From positions 496,001 through 560,000 of the forward strand of contig NZ_SGIT01000001.1 in NCBI RefSeq assembly GCF_004208525.1: a DNA stretch of 64,000 nucleotides, written 5' to 3'. The translations under genes were made by a program, and so were the position numbers. This DNA comes from Sphingobacterium corticibacterium. Lineage in GTDB: Bacteria > Bacteroidota > Bacteroidia > Sphingobacteriales > Sphingobacteriaceae. The notes beneath the pieces were generated by a model. The model was given only the letters and a program-made list of their open reading frames with translations. It did not search any database and was not told the origin of the DNA. Shown here one piece after another: positions 29,922-37,656 of the stretch (position 1 is the stretch's first letter; each line of letters begins with the position of its first letter).

Positions 29922-31175
29922 ATGATTAATTATCAGCGTTTTACACTTGATAATGGCTTGTGTGTATTGGTACACGAAGACCATACCACAGCGATGGCCT
30001 GTGTGAATATAGTATATGATGTGGGAGCACGAGACGAATCTCCGGATAAAACCGGCTTCGCCCATCTTTTCGAGCATCTAATGTTTGGCGGTTCCGTCAA
30101 CATTCCAAACTATGATACACCTTTGCAAGAAGTTGGTGGGGAAAATAATGCTTTTACAAGCAATGACATTACCAATTATTATATTACGCTACCGTCTGCT
30201 AATCTGGAAACAGCATTTTGGTTAGAAAGTGACCGGATGTTGAGTCTGGCTTTTAGCGAACAAAGTCTGGAAGTGCAGCGAAATGTAGTAAGTGAAGAAT
30301 TTAAACAACGTTACCTTAATCAACCTTATGGCGATGTCTGGCTGCGTTTGCGGCCACTTGCATACAAAGAACATCCCTATCGCTGGGCAACAATCGGTAA
30401 GGAACTTCGCCATATTGAGGAGGCAACTATGGTAGATGTGAAAGCATTTTTCTTTAAGCATTATGTACCGAGCAATGCTATTATGGTGGTCGCGGGAGAC
30501 GTAACATTTAATCAAGTAAAAGCATTAGCAGAAAAATGGTTTGCTGATATCCCCATGCGACCTAAGCCCGTACGGAAATTGCCTGCAGAACCCAAGCAAT
30601 TAGCTCCGAGACGAGAGGAAGTACATGCGGATGTACCGGTAAATAGTATTTACATTGCTTTTCATGGTCCAGGACGTACGCATCCGGATTATCCGATAAT
30701 GGATTTGTTGTCTGATATACTCTCGCGTGGAAGTTCTTCTCGGCTCTATAGGGCGTTGGTGAAAGACCAGCCCTTGTTCAGCGAGGTGAATGCTTATGTG
30801 TGTGGTTCTATTGACCCGAATCTTATGGTTGTCGAAGGGAAGCCGTTACCGCATATAGACATGGCAGAGGCAGAGACATTGTTGTGGAACCAACTCGATA
30901 TATTGAAAACCGAACTGATGAACGAAGCGGAATTGCAGAAAGTGAAGAACAAAATCGAATCAACAATGGTATTTGCAGAGCTTTCCATTTTGGATAAAGC
31001 CATGAACTTGGCTTTTTTTGAAGTGCTGGGAAATGCAGATTGGTATAATCAGGAAGTAGATCGATACCTTGCCATAACACCGGCTGCTATTCAACGGATG
31101 GCGCAAGAAATTTTTATTCCAGAAAATTCGTCCACCCTTATTTATTATGCTAAAAAACAACAACATGCTGAATAG
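29922..31175 (+). CDS. M16-family zinc metallopeptidase, catalytic partner
   Basis: 417 residues without a signal peptide. It has the inverted zinc motif HLFEHLMFGG (HxxEH, about residues 47-51) and the distal Glu region SEEFKQRYLNQPYGD. Two M16 half-domains are present. In Bacteroidota, such proteins form a complex with a non-catalytic M16 partner encoded next to them, like mitochondrial processing peptidase alpha/beta. That partner gene overlaps the end of this one. Its substrate is unknown. Confidence 0.93.
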   Translation: MINYQRFTLDNGLCVLVHEDHTTAMACVNIVYDVGARDESPDKTGFAHLFEHLMFGGSVNIPNYDTPLQEVGGENNAFTSNDITNYYITLPSANLETAFWLESDRMLSLAFSEQSLEVQRNVVSEEFKQRYLNQPYGDVWLRLRPLAYKEHPYRWATIGKELRHIEEATMVDVKAFFFKHYVPSNAIMVVAGDVTFNQVKALAEKWFADIPMRPKPVRKLPAEPKQLAPRREEVHADVPVNSIYIAFHGPGRTHPDYPIMDLLSDILSRGSSSRLYRALVKDQPLFSEVNAYVCGSIDPNLMVVEGKPLPHIDMAEAETLLWNQLDILKTELMNEAELQKVKNKIESTMVFAELSILDKAMNLAFFEVLGNADWYNQEVDRYLAITPAAIQRMAQEIFIPENSSTLIYYAKKQQHAE

Positions 31176-32457
31176 AGTTATAGCACCGTTACGTCATGAC
31201 ATACAGGATATTACACTTGTTCAGCCAGACGAGGTGGTTTTTGATAATGGACTACGCGTTTTTGTTTTCAGTGCACCCACACAAGAGTTGGTAAAAGCTG
31301 AATTTATTTTTCAGAATATATTCGACGGTTCAGAAAATTCTCTTCTACATACCTGTGCTTGCCAGATGTTAAAAGAAGGTACGAAAACACGGACGAGTAC
31401 ACAAATCGCAGCGGAAATCGATTTTTATGGTGCTTATCTTATGCCGGAATATAGTTTCGATCAAACTGCATTAACACTTTATTCATTGAATAAACACCTA
31501 AGTGCGGTTTTACCTGTTGTACACGATATATTGAATGATGCTATTTTCCCCGAAGTAGAGTTGGAAACCTACATCCGTAACAACAAGCAGACCCTACAAA
31601 TTTCCTTGCAAAAGAATGATTACGTGGCACGCCGACTTTTCTTCAAAAACCTGTTTGGAGAAAGTAGATATGGGCAGGTTCCGACGGAAGAAGCTTATGA
31701 AAAGTTGAACCGAGATGATTTGATTGCGCTATATCAGAAGCAGGTACAACCTCAAAATTGTACGTTGATTTTATCGGGGAATATTACCGATGAAGTATTA
31801 GCTGAAATACGCGAGCTATTTGGGATACAGTGGCAGAACAATGGAGGAGCAAGTCGTATCGTGACACCAGAATTTCCGGCTTTTGTTCCGACCACGGTAT
31901 GGGAAGAGCGTGCAGAAGCCCTGCAATCCGCTATACGGTTAGGTATGCCTGCCATTAATCGTACACATCCCGATTTTCCCGCAATACAGTTTGTGAATAC
32001 ACTTATTGGTGGTTATTTTGGTTCCCGTTTGATGCGGAACATCCGTGAAAAGAAAGGATTTACCTATAGTATTGGATCTGCCTTTGCGAGTTTACTGCAT
32101 ACTGGGTTCTTCACTATTGCTACCGAGGTAGGTGTAGATAGTACGCAGGCTACACTGTTGGAAATAGAAAAAGAGTTTCGTGTCTTACGCGATACAGCGG
32201 TTTCCGAGGAGGAGATAGCCTTAGTGAGGAACTATATGTTGGGCTCTATCTTAGGTTCTATCGAGTCTGTTTTTTCACATGCCGATAAGTTTAAAGCGGT
32301 ATATTTTTATGGACTCGACTTATCCTATTATACACGTTATAATGAAATCATCCGCAACATGACTGCTGCGGATGTGCAACGCATAGCGAATATGTATTTT
32401 GATTACGATAATTTATTGAAAGTAATAGTAGGAAAGTCTTTTAGCAACTTTTTTTAG
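31165..32457 (+). CDS. M16-family peptidase, zinc motif lost (partner subunit)
   Basis: 430 residues from ATG 31165 (MLNRVIAP); an in-frame ATG at 31147 is an alternative. The fold matches M16 proteins (VFDNGLRVFVFS, LSGNITDEVLAEI, RLMRNIREKKGFTYSIGS). Where the zinc motif HxxEH should be, the protein reads LLHTCACQMLKEGT, so zinc binding and catalysis are lost. The arginine-rich RLMRNIREKKGFTYS substrate-contact segment is preserved, as expected for a non-catalytic subunit. It overlaps the catalytic partner by 11 bases, which suggests translational coupling and a heterodimer. Confidence 0.92.
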   Translation: MLNRVIAPLRHDIQDITLVQPDEVVFDNGLRVFVFSAPTQELVKAEFIFQNIFDGSENSLLHTCACQMLKEGTKTRTSTQIAAEIDFYGAYLMPEYSFDQTALTLYSLNKHLSAVLPVVHDILNDAIFPEVELETYIRNNKQTLQISLQKNDYVARRLFFKNLFGESRYGQVPTEEAYEKLNRDDLIALYQKQVQPQNCTLILSGNITDEVLAEIRELFGIQWQNNGGASRIVTPEFPAFVPTTVWEERAEALQSAIRLGMPAINRTHPDFPAIQFVNTLIGGYFGSRLMRNIREKKGFTYSIGSAFASLLHTGFFTIATEVGVDSTQATLLEIEKEFRVLRDTAVSEEEIALVRNYMLGSILGSIESVFSHADKFKAVYFYGLDLSYYTRYNEIIRNMTAADVQRIANMYFDYDNLLKVIVGKSFSNFF

Positions 32458-32468
32458 AAAAAAGTTGC
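32444..32468 (+). terminator. Hairpin overlapping the M16 stop codon
   Basis: Perfect 11-base arms GCAACTTTTTT and AAAAAAGTTGC with the stop codon TAG in the loop. There is no T-run after it. It probably ends or stabilises the gpsA-hemF-M16 transcript. Confidence 0.45.
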
Positions 32469-32695
32469 GCAAAAAATCGTCACTTCGGATGTTTGACAGG
32501 GAGGGAAGTGCTAAGGATAGATCTCTACAGTTATCAAAAATCCGGATGCGACATTTTCATGTTAAGGAGGGGACAATACAATTGCATGAACCCACTTTTA
32601 CCCTCTTAATGCCACATGTAAAATTTTGAAATATGTAGAAATATAATATATGCATTATCCATCCCTTCAAAATTTTAAAGTGGCGAGTTTTTTTG

Positions 32696-32747
32696 TTTAC
32701 TTTTTTTGAGGTAAAAAAAGTAAAAGCCACGTCGCGGCTTGAGCGAC
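32696..32747. repeat. Stacked intergenic hairpins (dispersed-repeat-like)
   Basis: A perfect 12-base stem (TTTACTTTTTTT and its complement, loop GAGGT) is followed directly by two mutually exclusive short stems (AAGCC/GGCTT and GTCGC/GCGAC) and an A-run at 32748-32753. Read on the minus strand, this lies just behind the stop of the small secreted protein gene and starts with a T-run, so it may serve as that gene's terminator. Its build resembles hairpin repeats scattered between genes in Bacteroidota. No second full copy was seen in the window. Confidence 0.5.
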
Positions 32748-32756
32748 AAAAAAATA

Positions 32757-33398
32757 CTATTTACTTTCTGTGATAACAGCGTTTCCTTCTTTACCTGGTG
32801 AACCAGAATAAACTTGTCCTTGAGGCATTCCACGGAGACCCGGCGCTGACATCGCTATACGTGAATAGATCTGATTTAAATCCGAAACAGGATTAATAGC
32901 CCTACCGCCCGCAGAGACATCGATATATACGTAATTTGCTTGCTTCTTATCGGCTGTTTGTGGTGTGATACCATTTGGATCGTATTTAAAACTGACATTT
33001 CCACCATCCCCATTGGGATCGGTTTTCGTTCCATTCATGGCATCTTGACCACGGGCAATTACGTATAATGAACCCAATTTGTTAAGGTTAATATCAATGT
33101 CGAAGTCGGAAGCATTATTTTGCCCACCGATACCGCTGATAAACGCGCCTTTTCCTATCTCGGCATGTTTTACGACCAATTTGATATCTTTTTTTCCATA
33201 AAACTGCAGGGAGGATTTGTCTTTCATAATAAGCGTATCAATATAGATGACCGCAGAAGAGTCACGGCTATTAAAGGTTTTCTTTTTCTTCTTGCCCAAC
33301 TCTAATCTGGCAATATGTTCCTGTTGTGCATGGGCTATCGATAGGAAAGAAGAACCCAAGAATAGGAAGACTATACTTAATATGTGTGTTATTTTCAT
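32757..33398 (-). CDS. Small secreted protein of unknown function with Gly/Pro-rich tail
   Basis: 213 residues with a clear signal peptide (MKITHILSIVFLFLGSSFLSIAHAQ). A Lys-rich stretch (LGKKKKKTFN) follows, then a beta-rich part with FYGKKDIKLVV and ISGIGGQNN. The tail around residues 185-208 is collagen-like in composition (APGLRGMPQGQ, YSGSPGKEG). I do not recognise a family. Nothing resembling a lipobox or transmembrane anchor is seen, so a periplasmic or exported place is inferred. It stands alone between the M16 operon (convergent) and lpxB (51 bases upstream). Confidence 0.75.
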   Translation of the reverse strand: MKITHILSIVFLFLGSSFLSIAHAQQEHIARLELGKKKKKTFNSRDSSAVIYIDTLIMKDKSSLQFYGKKDIKLVVKHAEIGKGAFISGIGGQNNASDFDIDINLNKLGSLYVIARGQDAMNGTKTDPNGDGGNVSFKYDPNGITPQTADKKQANYVYIDVSAGGRAINPVSDLNQIYSRIAMSAPGLRGMPQGQVYSGSPGKEGNAVITESK

Positions 33399-33449
33399 GA
33401 TTTCTACTATTTACGTATGTTATATTAGAATAACAAAAAGGTAAATAGT

Positions 33450-34571
33450 TTAGTTTGTTTCGCCGGATGAATATCGAACGATAAGTTTTGCTGTTTTTTC
33501 TGAAGCTCCCGGCGAGCCCAGTTTTTCCGCCAATAGGTCATAGTTTTCTAACACACTTGCACGGTGTTCTTTATTGGTGATAAGCTCACCTAGTTCATCG
33601 GCGATAGTACGCGTATCGCATTCTCCCTGAATAAATTCCCGAACGGATAAAAAGCCGTTGATTAGATTTACTAAAGAAATGAATTCTACCTTTACGAGGC
33701 GACGAGCTAAAAATACCGTCAATTTATTGGCTTTATAAACGACGACCTGCGGTACTTTTAAAATACCTGTTTCCAGTGTAGCGGTACCACTGGTCACGAC
33801 CGCGGCTTCTGCGTGTTTGAGAAGGTCGTAGGTTTGTTGGAAGACTACCTTTAGCGGTAAATCACCGATATATTGCTGATAGTAATCCTCGTCAAAATTA
33901 GGAGCTCCTGCGATGACGAGCTGATGTGCGGGGAAAAGATAATACAAATCAACCATAACGGGCAAGAGTTTTTCAATTTCCATTCTCCGACTGCCAGGCA
34001 ACAGAGCGATAATAGGACGTTCATTAAGCCCGTTGTCTTGTTTGAAAGCGGCATTGAACTTGTATTGACTTATCGCATCCAGCAGGGGATTGCCAACGTA
34101 ATCTACTACATAATTATATTTTTTATAGAAATCCACTTCAAAAGGGAGGATACAGAACATGTGGTCAACGACTCTTTTGATTTTATGTACCCGACCTTGG
34201 TTCCATGCCCAGATTTTTGGGGAGATATAATAGCAGACACGGATGCCAATTTTTTTTGCAAATTCCGCTATTTTAAGATTAAATCCGGGGAAATCTATTA
34301 AGATCAAGGTGTCCGGACTTTCCTTTGTAATATCCTCTTTGACCAACTTTAGGTTTTTTCGGATTTTTCCGAGATTTTTGATCACCTCCACAAACCCCAT
34401 GAATGCCATTTCTGACGTATGTATCAAAGGCGTTTGTCCAGATGCCTCGTACATCTGATCTCCACCCACAATACGGAAGCTAGCTTCTGTGTCTTCTTTT
34501 TTTAAGGCTTTAATCAGATTAGCGCCGTGTAAATCTCCAGAGGTCTCTCCAGCAATGAGGTAATATTTCAT
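33450..34571 (-). CDS. lpxB: Lipid-A-disaccharide synthase
   Basis: 373 residues from MKYYLIAGETSGDLHG, the usual LpxB opening; an in-frame ATG at 34586 would add five residues. GT19 landmarks are visible: FMGFVEV, LIDFPGFNLK, YYISPKIWAW, LPFEVDFYKK, YVGNPLLDAI, LPGSRRMEIEKLLP, VTSGTATLETGI with the UDP-sugar site (about 270-280) and QVVVYKANKLT. It joins UDP-2,3-diacylglucosamine and lipid X into the lipid A disaccharide at the inner membrane, so the organism makes LPS or lipooligosaccharide. It is 57 bases downstream of the porin gene on the same strand. Confidence 0.97.
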   Translation of the reverse strand: MKYYLIAGETSGDLHGANLIKALKKEDTEASFRIVGGDQMYEASGQTPLIHTSEMAFMGFVEVIKNLGKIRKNLKLVKEDITKESPDTLILIDFPGFNLKIAEFAKKIGIRVCYYISPKIWAWNQGRVHKIKRVVDHMFCILPFEVDFYKKYNYVVDYVGNPLLDAISQYKFNAAFKQDNGLNERPIIALLPGSRRMEIEKLLPVMVDLYYLFPAHQLVIAGAPNFDEDYYQQYIGDLPLKVVFQQTYDLLKHAEAAVVTSGTATLETGILKVPQVVVYKANKLTVFLARRLVKVEFISLVNLINGFLSVREFIQGECDTRTIADELGELITNKEHRASVLENYDLLAEKLGSPGASEKTAKLIVRYSSGETN

Positions 34572-34628
34572 TCTAGCTACATTCAATGCTATAAAGATAC
34601 GATAATCCGTTGGATATGGCTAATAACC

Positions 34629-35852
34629 TTATATCCCTAGCTCGATCTGGAAAGTTCCGCCCCACGAGTTACCACTATTTTTATTACTAAAATCCCCATT
34701 TGGTACGGTATAATTTGCGTTGAGCTGGAATTTCAATCGGTGAGCCTTCATATACTTCGTCAATCCCAGTTCAATAACATCCAGCTGATTTTCATAATCC
34801 CGCAATTGCTGATGCGGTTTTATATAGGTGTAGCGGGTCGCCACTTCATATCCTTTATTAAGAAGATAGGATGCTTGCTGATTCACGCCCCATCCTTTTT
34901 GTGCATATGTCAACTCGTCTTCGGGACCGTCAATTTGATTAAATTGATCGTCCACGACATTGAATGGATCTTTCACGTCACGGCGCATGTATTCCACTTG
35001 GTAAGCAAATCCTTGATATTTGAAGATTGCATCAGCAAAAGAAGTCTTGAGCGTGAACGGATTTTTTACATACCGTCCAAGCTGTCCACCTTCTCTGGTC
35101 GTGCGGTCGTTGTAACTATACCCACCCCCGATGGAAAGTTTCGGTGTTTCCTCACGCTCGAGGTCTCCTTCGGAGTAATCACCATCATTGGTAAAATCTC
35201 CCAGGGGTAAAAATTCAACACGACCGGTATAAGCTAAACCATTATCTGTGCCTAGCGCTGCACGTCCTTCACCTGTAGAGATGGCCGCTTTTGCATGTAT
35301 AGGCATCTGACCAATTTTCTTGCTTAGGTTAAAAGACATACCAAAGTCTCGATCTACTGTAAAGTTGCTGTTGACTAACGATCGATCTGCAAATTGCAAT
35401 TGACCGGACGAGTTAACACGCTGACGGTTTCCGGGTAATTTGTTCTGTCCAAAAGAAATGTAAAAGTCATCGGTAAAATTGTAAAAAATGACCGCATCAC
35501 GTACGATATTTGGAACGCCGCTATCGTCAAAATCCTGATCACCGCGCGTGAATGCTAACTGTATAGAGTAGGAGATCTTAGGGGTATAAATGTAGCCATC
35601 CATCCGTAAACGTAGCCTGCGGATTCGGGCATCGAACTTATCATTATCTTCGTTATCCAACACATTATTGAAACCGAGTCTATTTTGCATCCGAAATCTA
35701 AAATTGGTGTAGAACAAAGAGTCATTACTCATGTATTGTATCCCTTTGAAATTTAAGATGGTTGCCCGGTCGTCTCTTTCCTGCGCCTGGCTTTGGAGCG
35801 TAAGTAAAAGGCAACCTGCAGTCATTAACAATAGTCCAATTTTAATCTTCAT
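34629..35852 (-). CDS. OprP/OprO-like outer-membrane porin (phosphate-selective porin family)
   Basis: 407 residues with a signal peptide ending QSQAQ. The N-terminal part of Porin_O_P proteins is recognisable: RFRMQNRLGFN, then FDARIRRLRLRMDGYIYTPKISYSIQL (split here by position: about 70-100) and FYISFGQNKLPGNRQR. The rest alternates amphipathic strands and acidic turns, ending in an aromatic/aliphatic closing strand (GTFQIELGI). A 16-stranded trimeric barrel is expected. Its solute may be phosphate or another anion; this cannot be told from the sequence. A good -7 box lies 46 bases upstream. Confidence 0.9.
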   Translation of the reverse strand: MKIKIGLLLMTAGCLLLTLQSQAQERDDRATILNFKGIQYMSNDSLFYTNFRFRMQNRLGFNNVLDNEDNDKFDARIRRLRLRMDGYIYTPKISYSIQLAFTRGDQDFDDSGVPNIVRDAVIFYNFTDDFYISFGQNKLPGNRQRVNSSGQLQFADRSLVNSNFTVDRDFGMSFNLSKKIGQMPIHAKAAISTGEGRAALGTDNGLAYTGRVEFLPLGDFTNDGDYSEGDLEREETPKLSIGGGYSYNDRTTREGGQLGRYVKNPFTLKTSFADAIFKYQGFAYQVEYMRRDVKDPFNVVDDQFNQIDGPEDELTYAQKGWGVNQQASYLLNKGYEVATRYTYIKPHQQLRDYENQLDVIELGLTKYMKAHRLKFQLNANYTVPNGDFSNKNSGNSWGGTFQIELGI

Positions 35853-35897
35853 GCGTATGGTTATAAAAATGTATTTTTAATACGTAAAGCAAAATGC

Positions 35898-35905
35898 CAA
35901 AGATA
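35898..35905 (-). promoter_or_regulatory. -7 promoter element TATCTTTG (minus strand) for the porin-lpxB unit
   Basis: The plus strand reads CAAAGATA, which on the minus strand is an exact TAnnTTTG. It lies 46 bases ahead of the porin start and back to back with the dinB promoter. Confidence 0.5.
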
Positions 35906-35934
35906 ATATTTCTTGGTTTTACTTTATGCTATAC

Positions 35935-35962
35935 TTGGATACGAAATTTCATTTTAATTTTG
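35935..35962 (+). promoter_or_regulatory. dinB promoter: -33 TTG and -7 TAATTTTG
   Basis: TAATTTTG at 35955-35962 matches TAnnTTTG, with TTG at 35935-35937 seventeen bases before it. Transcription would begin near 35968, so the in-frame ATG at 35894 cannot be the dinB start and GTG 35981 is preferred. Confidence 0.6.
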
Positions 35963-35980
35963 GAAAGAAATAGGAATAGC

Positions 35981-37063
35981 GTGAGCGACAATAGACGAAA
36001 GATAATTCATATTGACATGGATGCATTTTATGCGTCGGTGGAGCAACGTGATTTTCCAGAATTGCGAGGCAAAGCACTTGCAGTGGGAGGTTCGCCGGAT
36101 GGTAGAGGCGTAGTGGCAACGGCGAGTTACGAGGCCCGGAAATTCGGAGTGCGCTCGGCGATGTCTTCCCGACAAGCGCTGCAGCGTTGCCCGCATCTGC
36201 TATTTACTCGACCTCGATTTGATGTATATCGGGAAGTTTCGAAACAGATACGGGCAATTTTTAAGCGATACACCGATTTGATAGAGCCGCTTTCACTGGA
36301 CGAGGCTTATCTAGATGTGACGGAAGACAAGCAGGGGATAGGCTCTGCAATTGAAATTGCCAAAGCAATTAAAGCGGCTATTCGTAATGAATTGGGATTA
36401 ACGGCATCAGCGGGTGTATCTGTCAATAAGTTTATTGCGAAAATTGCTTCGGATTATCAAAAGCCGGATGGATTAACGTTTATCGGACCTTCTAAAATTA
36501 TTTCTTTTTTAGAACAGCTTCCTATTGATAAGTTTTTTGGCGTGGGCAAAGTGACAGCTGAAAAAATGAAAAATATGGGTATACATATGGGAAGAGAGCT
36601 GAAGGAGTTTACCGAGGATGAATTGATCCGCAAATTCGGAAAATCCGGCAAATTTTTCTACCACATGGTGCGTGGAGAGGATAGCCGACCGGTAAAGCCT
36701 AATCGGATCGTCAAATCTATTGGTATAGAAGATACGTTTGAAACGGATCTTAAAGAGGAGCAGGAAATGTTGAAGGAATTGAATGTGTTGTGCGAAAAAT
36801 TGGAAAAAAGATTAGAGGGTAAAGCAAAACAAGGCCGTACCGTGACCTTGAAAATAAAATTTGCAGATTTTACACAGATAACGAGAAGCAAAACAAGTAT
36901 GTTTTACCTGAATACAGCGGAAGATATTTTCCGACAAGTAATGGATCTTTTCAGCAAAGCGGACATGGAGAATAAAAAGGTGCGGCTTTTGGGAGTAACG
37001 ATCTCTAATTTTTATGATGCTGATCTGGAAAAATTAAATAACCCGCAATTGCGGTTGTTTTAA
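35981..37063 (+). CDS. dinB: DNA polymerase IV (Y-family translesion polymerase)
   Basis: 360 residues from GTG 35981, just behind GGAAAGAAATAGG and the promoter; the open frame reaches back to 35894 but that part overlaps the promoter and has no family resemblance. Catalytic motifs are intact: IIHIDMDAFYASVEQ (first Asp), YEARKFGVRSAMSS, PLSLDEAYLDVT (Asp-Glu pair, about 102-107), the helix-hairpin-helix thumb (KFFGVGKVTAEKMKNMG) and the little finger. The C-terminus ends NPQLRLF, resembling the QLxLF sliding-clamp-binding peptide. Role: DNA synthesis past lesions, usually under stress. No LexA box was identified. Confidence 0.96.
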   Translation: MSDNRRKIIHIDMDAFYASVEQRDFPELRGKALAVGGSPDGRGVVATASYEARKFGVRSAMSSRQALQRCPHLLFTRPRFDVYREVSKQIRAIFKRYTDLIEPLSLDEAYLDVTEDKQGIGSAIEIAKAIKAAIRNELGLTASAGVSVNKFIAKIASDYQKPDGLTFIGPSKIISFLEQLPIDKFFGVGKVTAEKMKNMGIHMGRELKEFTEDELIRKFGKSGKFFYHMVRGEDSRPVKPNRIVKSIGIEDTFETDLKEEQEMLKELNVLCEKLEKRLEGKAKQGRTVTLKIKFADFTQITRSKTSMFYLNTAEDIFRQVMDLFSKADMENKKVRLLGVTISNFYDADLEKLNNPQLRLF

Positions 37064-37156
37064 CATTTTTTTCATGGTCTGACGTATGTATGTAGTAGCT
37101 TCTAAGTGTATTTTGTGGTATCCGTATTCCTTATAACATAAAAAAAACTGTGCATT

Positions 37157-37240
37157 TTTGTGGAATATATACCCATCGTGGTATAATTTTCATAGGTAGA
37201 TTGTATCCGGCATTGCCTCCCCGGTAATGCCGGATCTTTT
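37157..37240 (+). promoter_or_regulatory. Promoter-like element followed by a leader terminator (possible attenuator)
   Basis: TTTG at 37157-37160 and TAATTTTC at 37184-37191 (7 of 8 to the -7 consensus) are followed by an 11-pair GC-rich hairpin (CCGGCATTGCC with GGTAATGCCGG, 37207-37233) and a T-run at 37236-37240. A transcript begun near 37197 would meet the hairpin almost at once, before the small HTH gene at 37269. The same hairpin may simply be the terminator for dinB read-through. Confidence 0.5.
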
Positions 37241-37268
37241 TATACAAAAATACTGTTCAACTATAAAC

Positions 37269-37460
37269 ATGCGCACTAAAACTAATAAGACGAAAGGCCT
37301 ACAAATTCGATATTCTCTAGCAATACAAGAAAGTGTTGTAAACGCTATCCTGTCCGGTGAATTGCTGTTGGAAGAAGCGATGGCAAATTACGGCATTATG
37401 TCTAAAACTACTATTGTACGTTGGTTAAAGAAAAATCGGGGTATAGAACGCGGGATCTAG
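37269..37460 (+). CDS. Small helix-turn-helix protein, transposase OrfA-like
   Basis: 63 residues (MRTKTNKTKG start; an in-frame ATG at 37227 would lie inside the leader hairpin). The middle shows SLAIQESVVNAILSGEL and the HTH-like MANYGIMSKTTIVRWLKKN, which resembles the N-terminal HTH of IS3-type OrfA transposase subunits and other homeodomain-like proteins. No partner OrfB, no terminal repeats and no target duplication were seen nearby, so it is either a remnant of an insertion sequence or an independent small DNA-binding protein. A basic N-terminus fits DNA binding. Confidence 0.6.
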   Translation: MRTKTNKTKGLQIRYSLAIQESVVNAILSGELLLEEAMANYGIMSKTTIVRWLKKNRGIERGI

Positions 37461-37505
37461 TTTATCAGACAAGTTTCTTGTCTCTTCTTTATGGAGGGAT
37501 ATAGC

Positions 37506-37542
37506 AAAAAAACATGTAGCTCTAAGGCTACATGTTTTTTTT
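37506..37542. terminator. Bidirectional intrinsic terminator
   Basis: Perfect stem ACATGTAGC/GCTACATGT with loop TCTAAG, preceded by an A-run and followed by eight T. A textbook intrinsic terminator that works in both directions. It ends the small HTH gene and insulates the next gene. Confidence 0.85.
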
Positions 37543-37656
37543 GCTTGATAGAATATCTGTAAATATATGTTGATATTCTCTAAATTCGCTCCATCTACCA
37601 TTTCAAACAGTTGTTTGTGTGGAATAACAATAAAAACTAATTTTTTGAGGTACCTT

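Noticed and set aside
35894..35980. N-terminal extension of the DinB frame
   Set aside because: It overlaps the predicted dinB promoter and has no similarity to Y-family polymerases; GTG 35981 gives the normal N-terminus.
37227..37460. Possible complete insertion sequence around the small HTH gene
   Set aside because: No second transposase frame, no terminal inverted repeats and no target duplication could be found.
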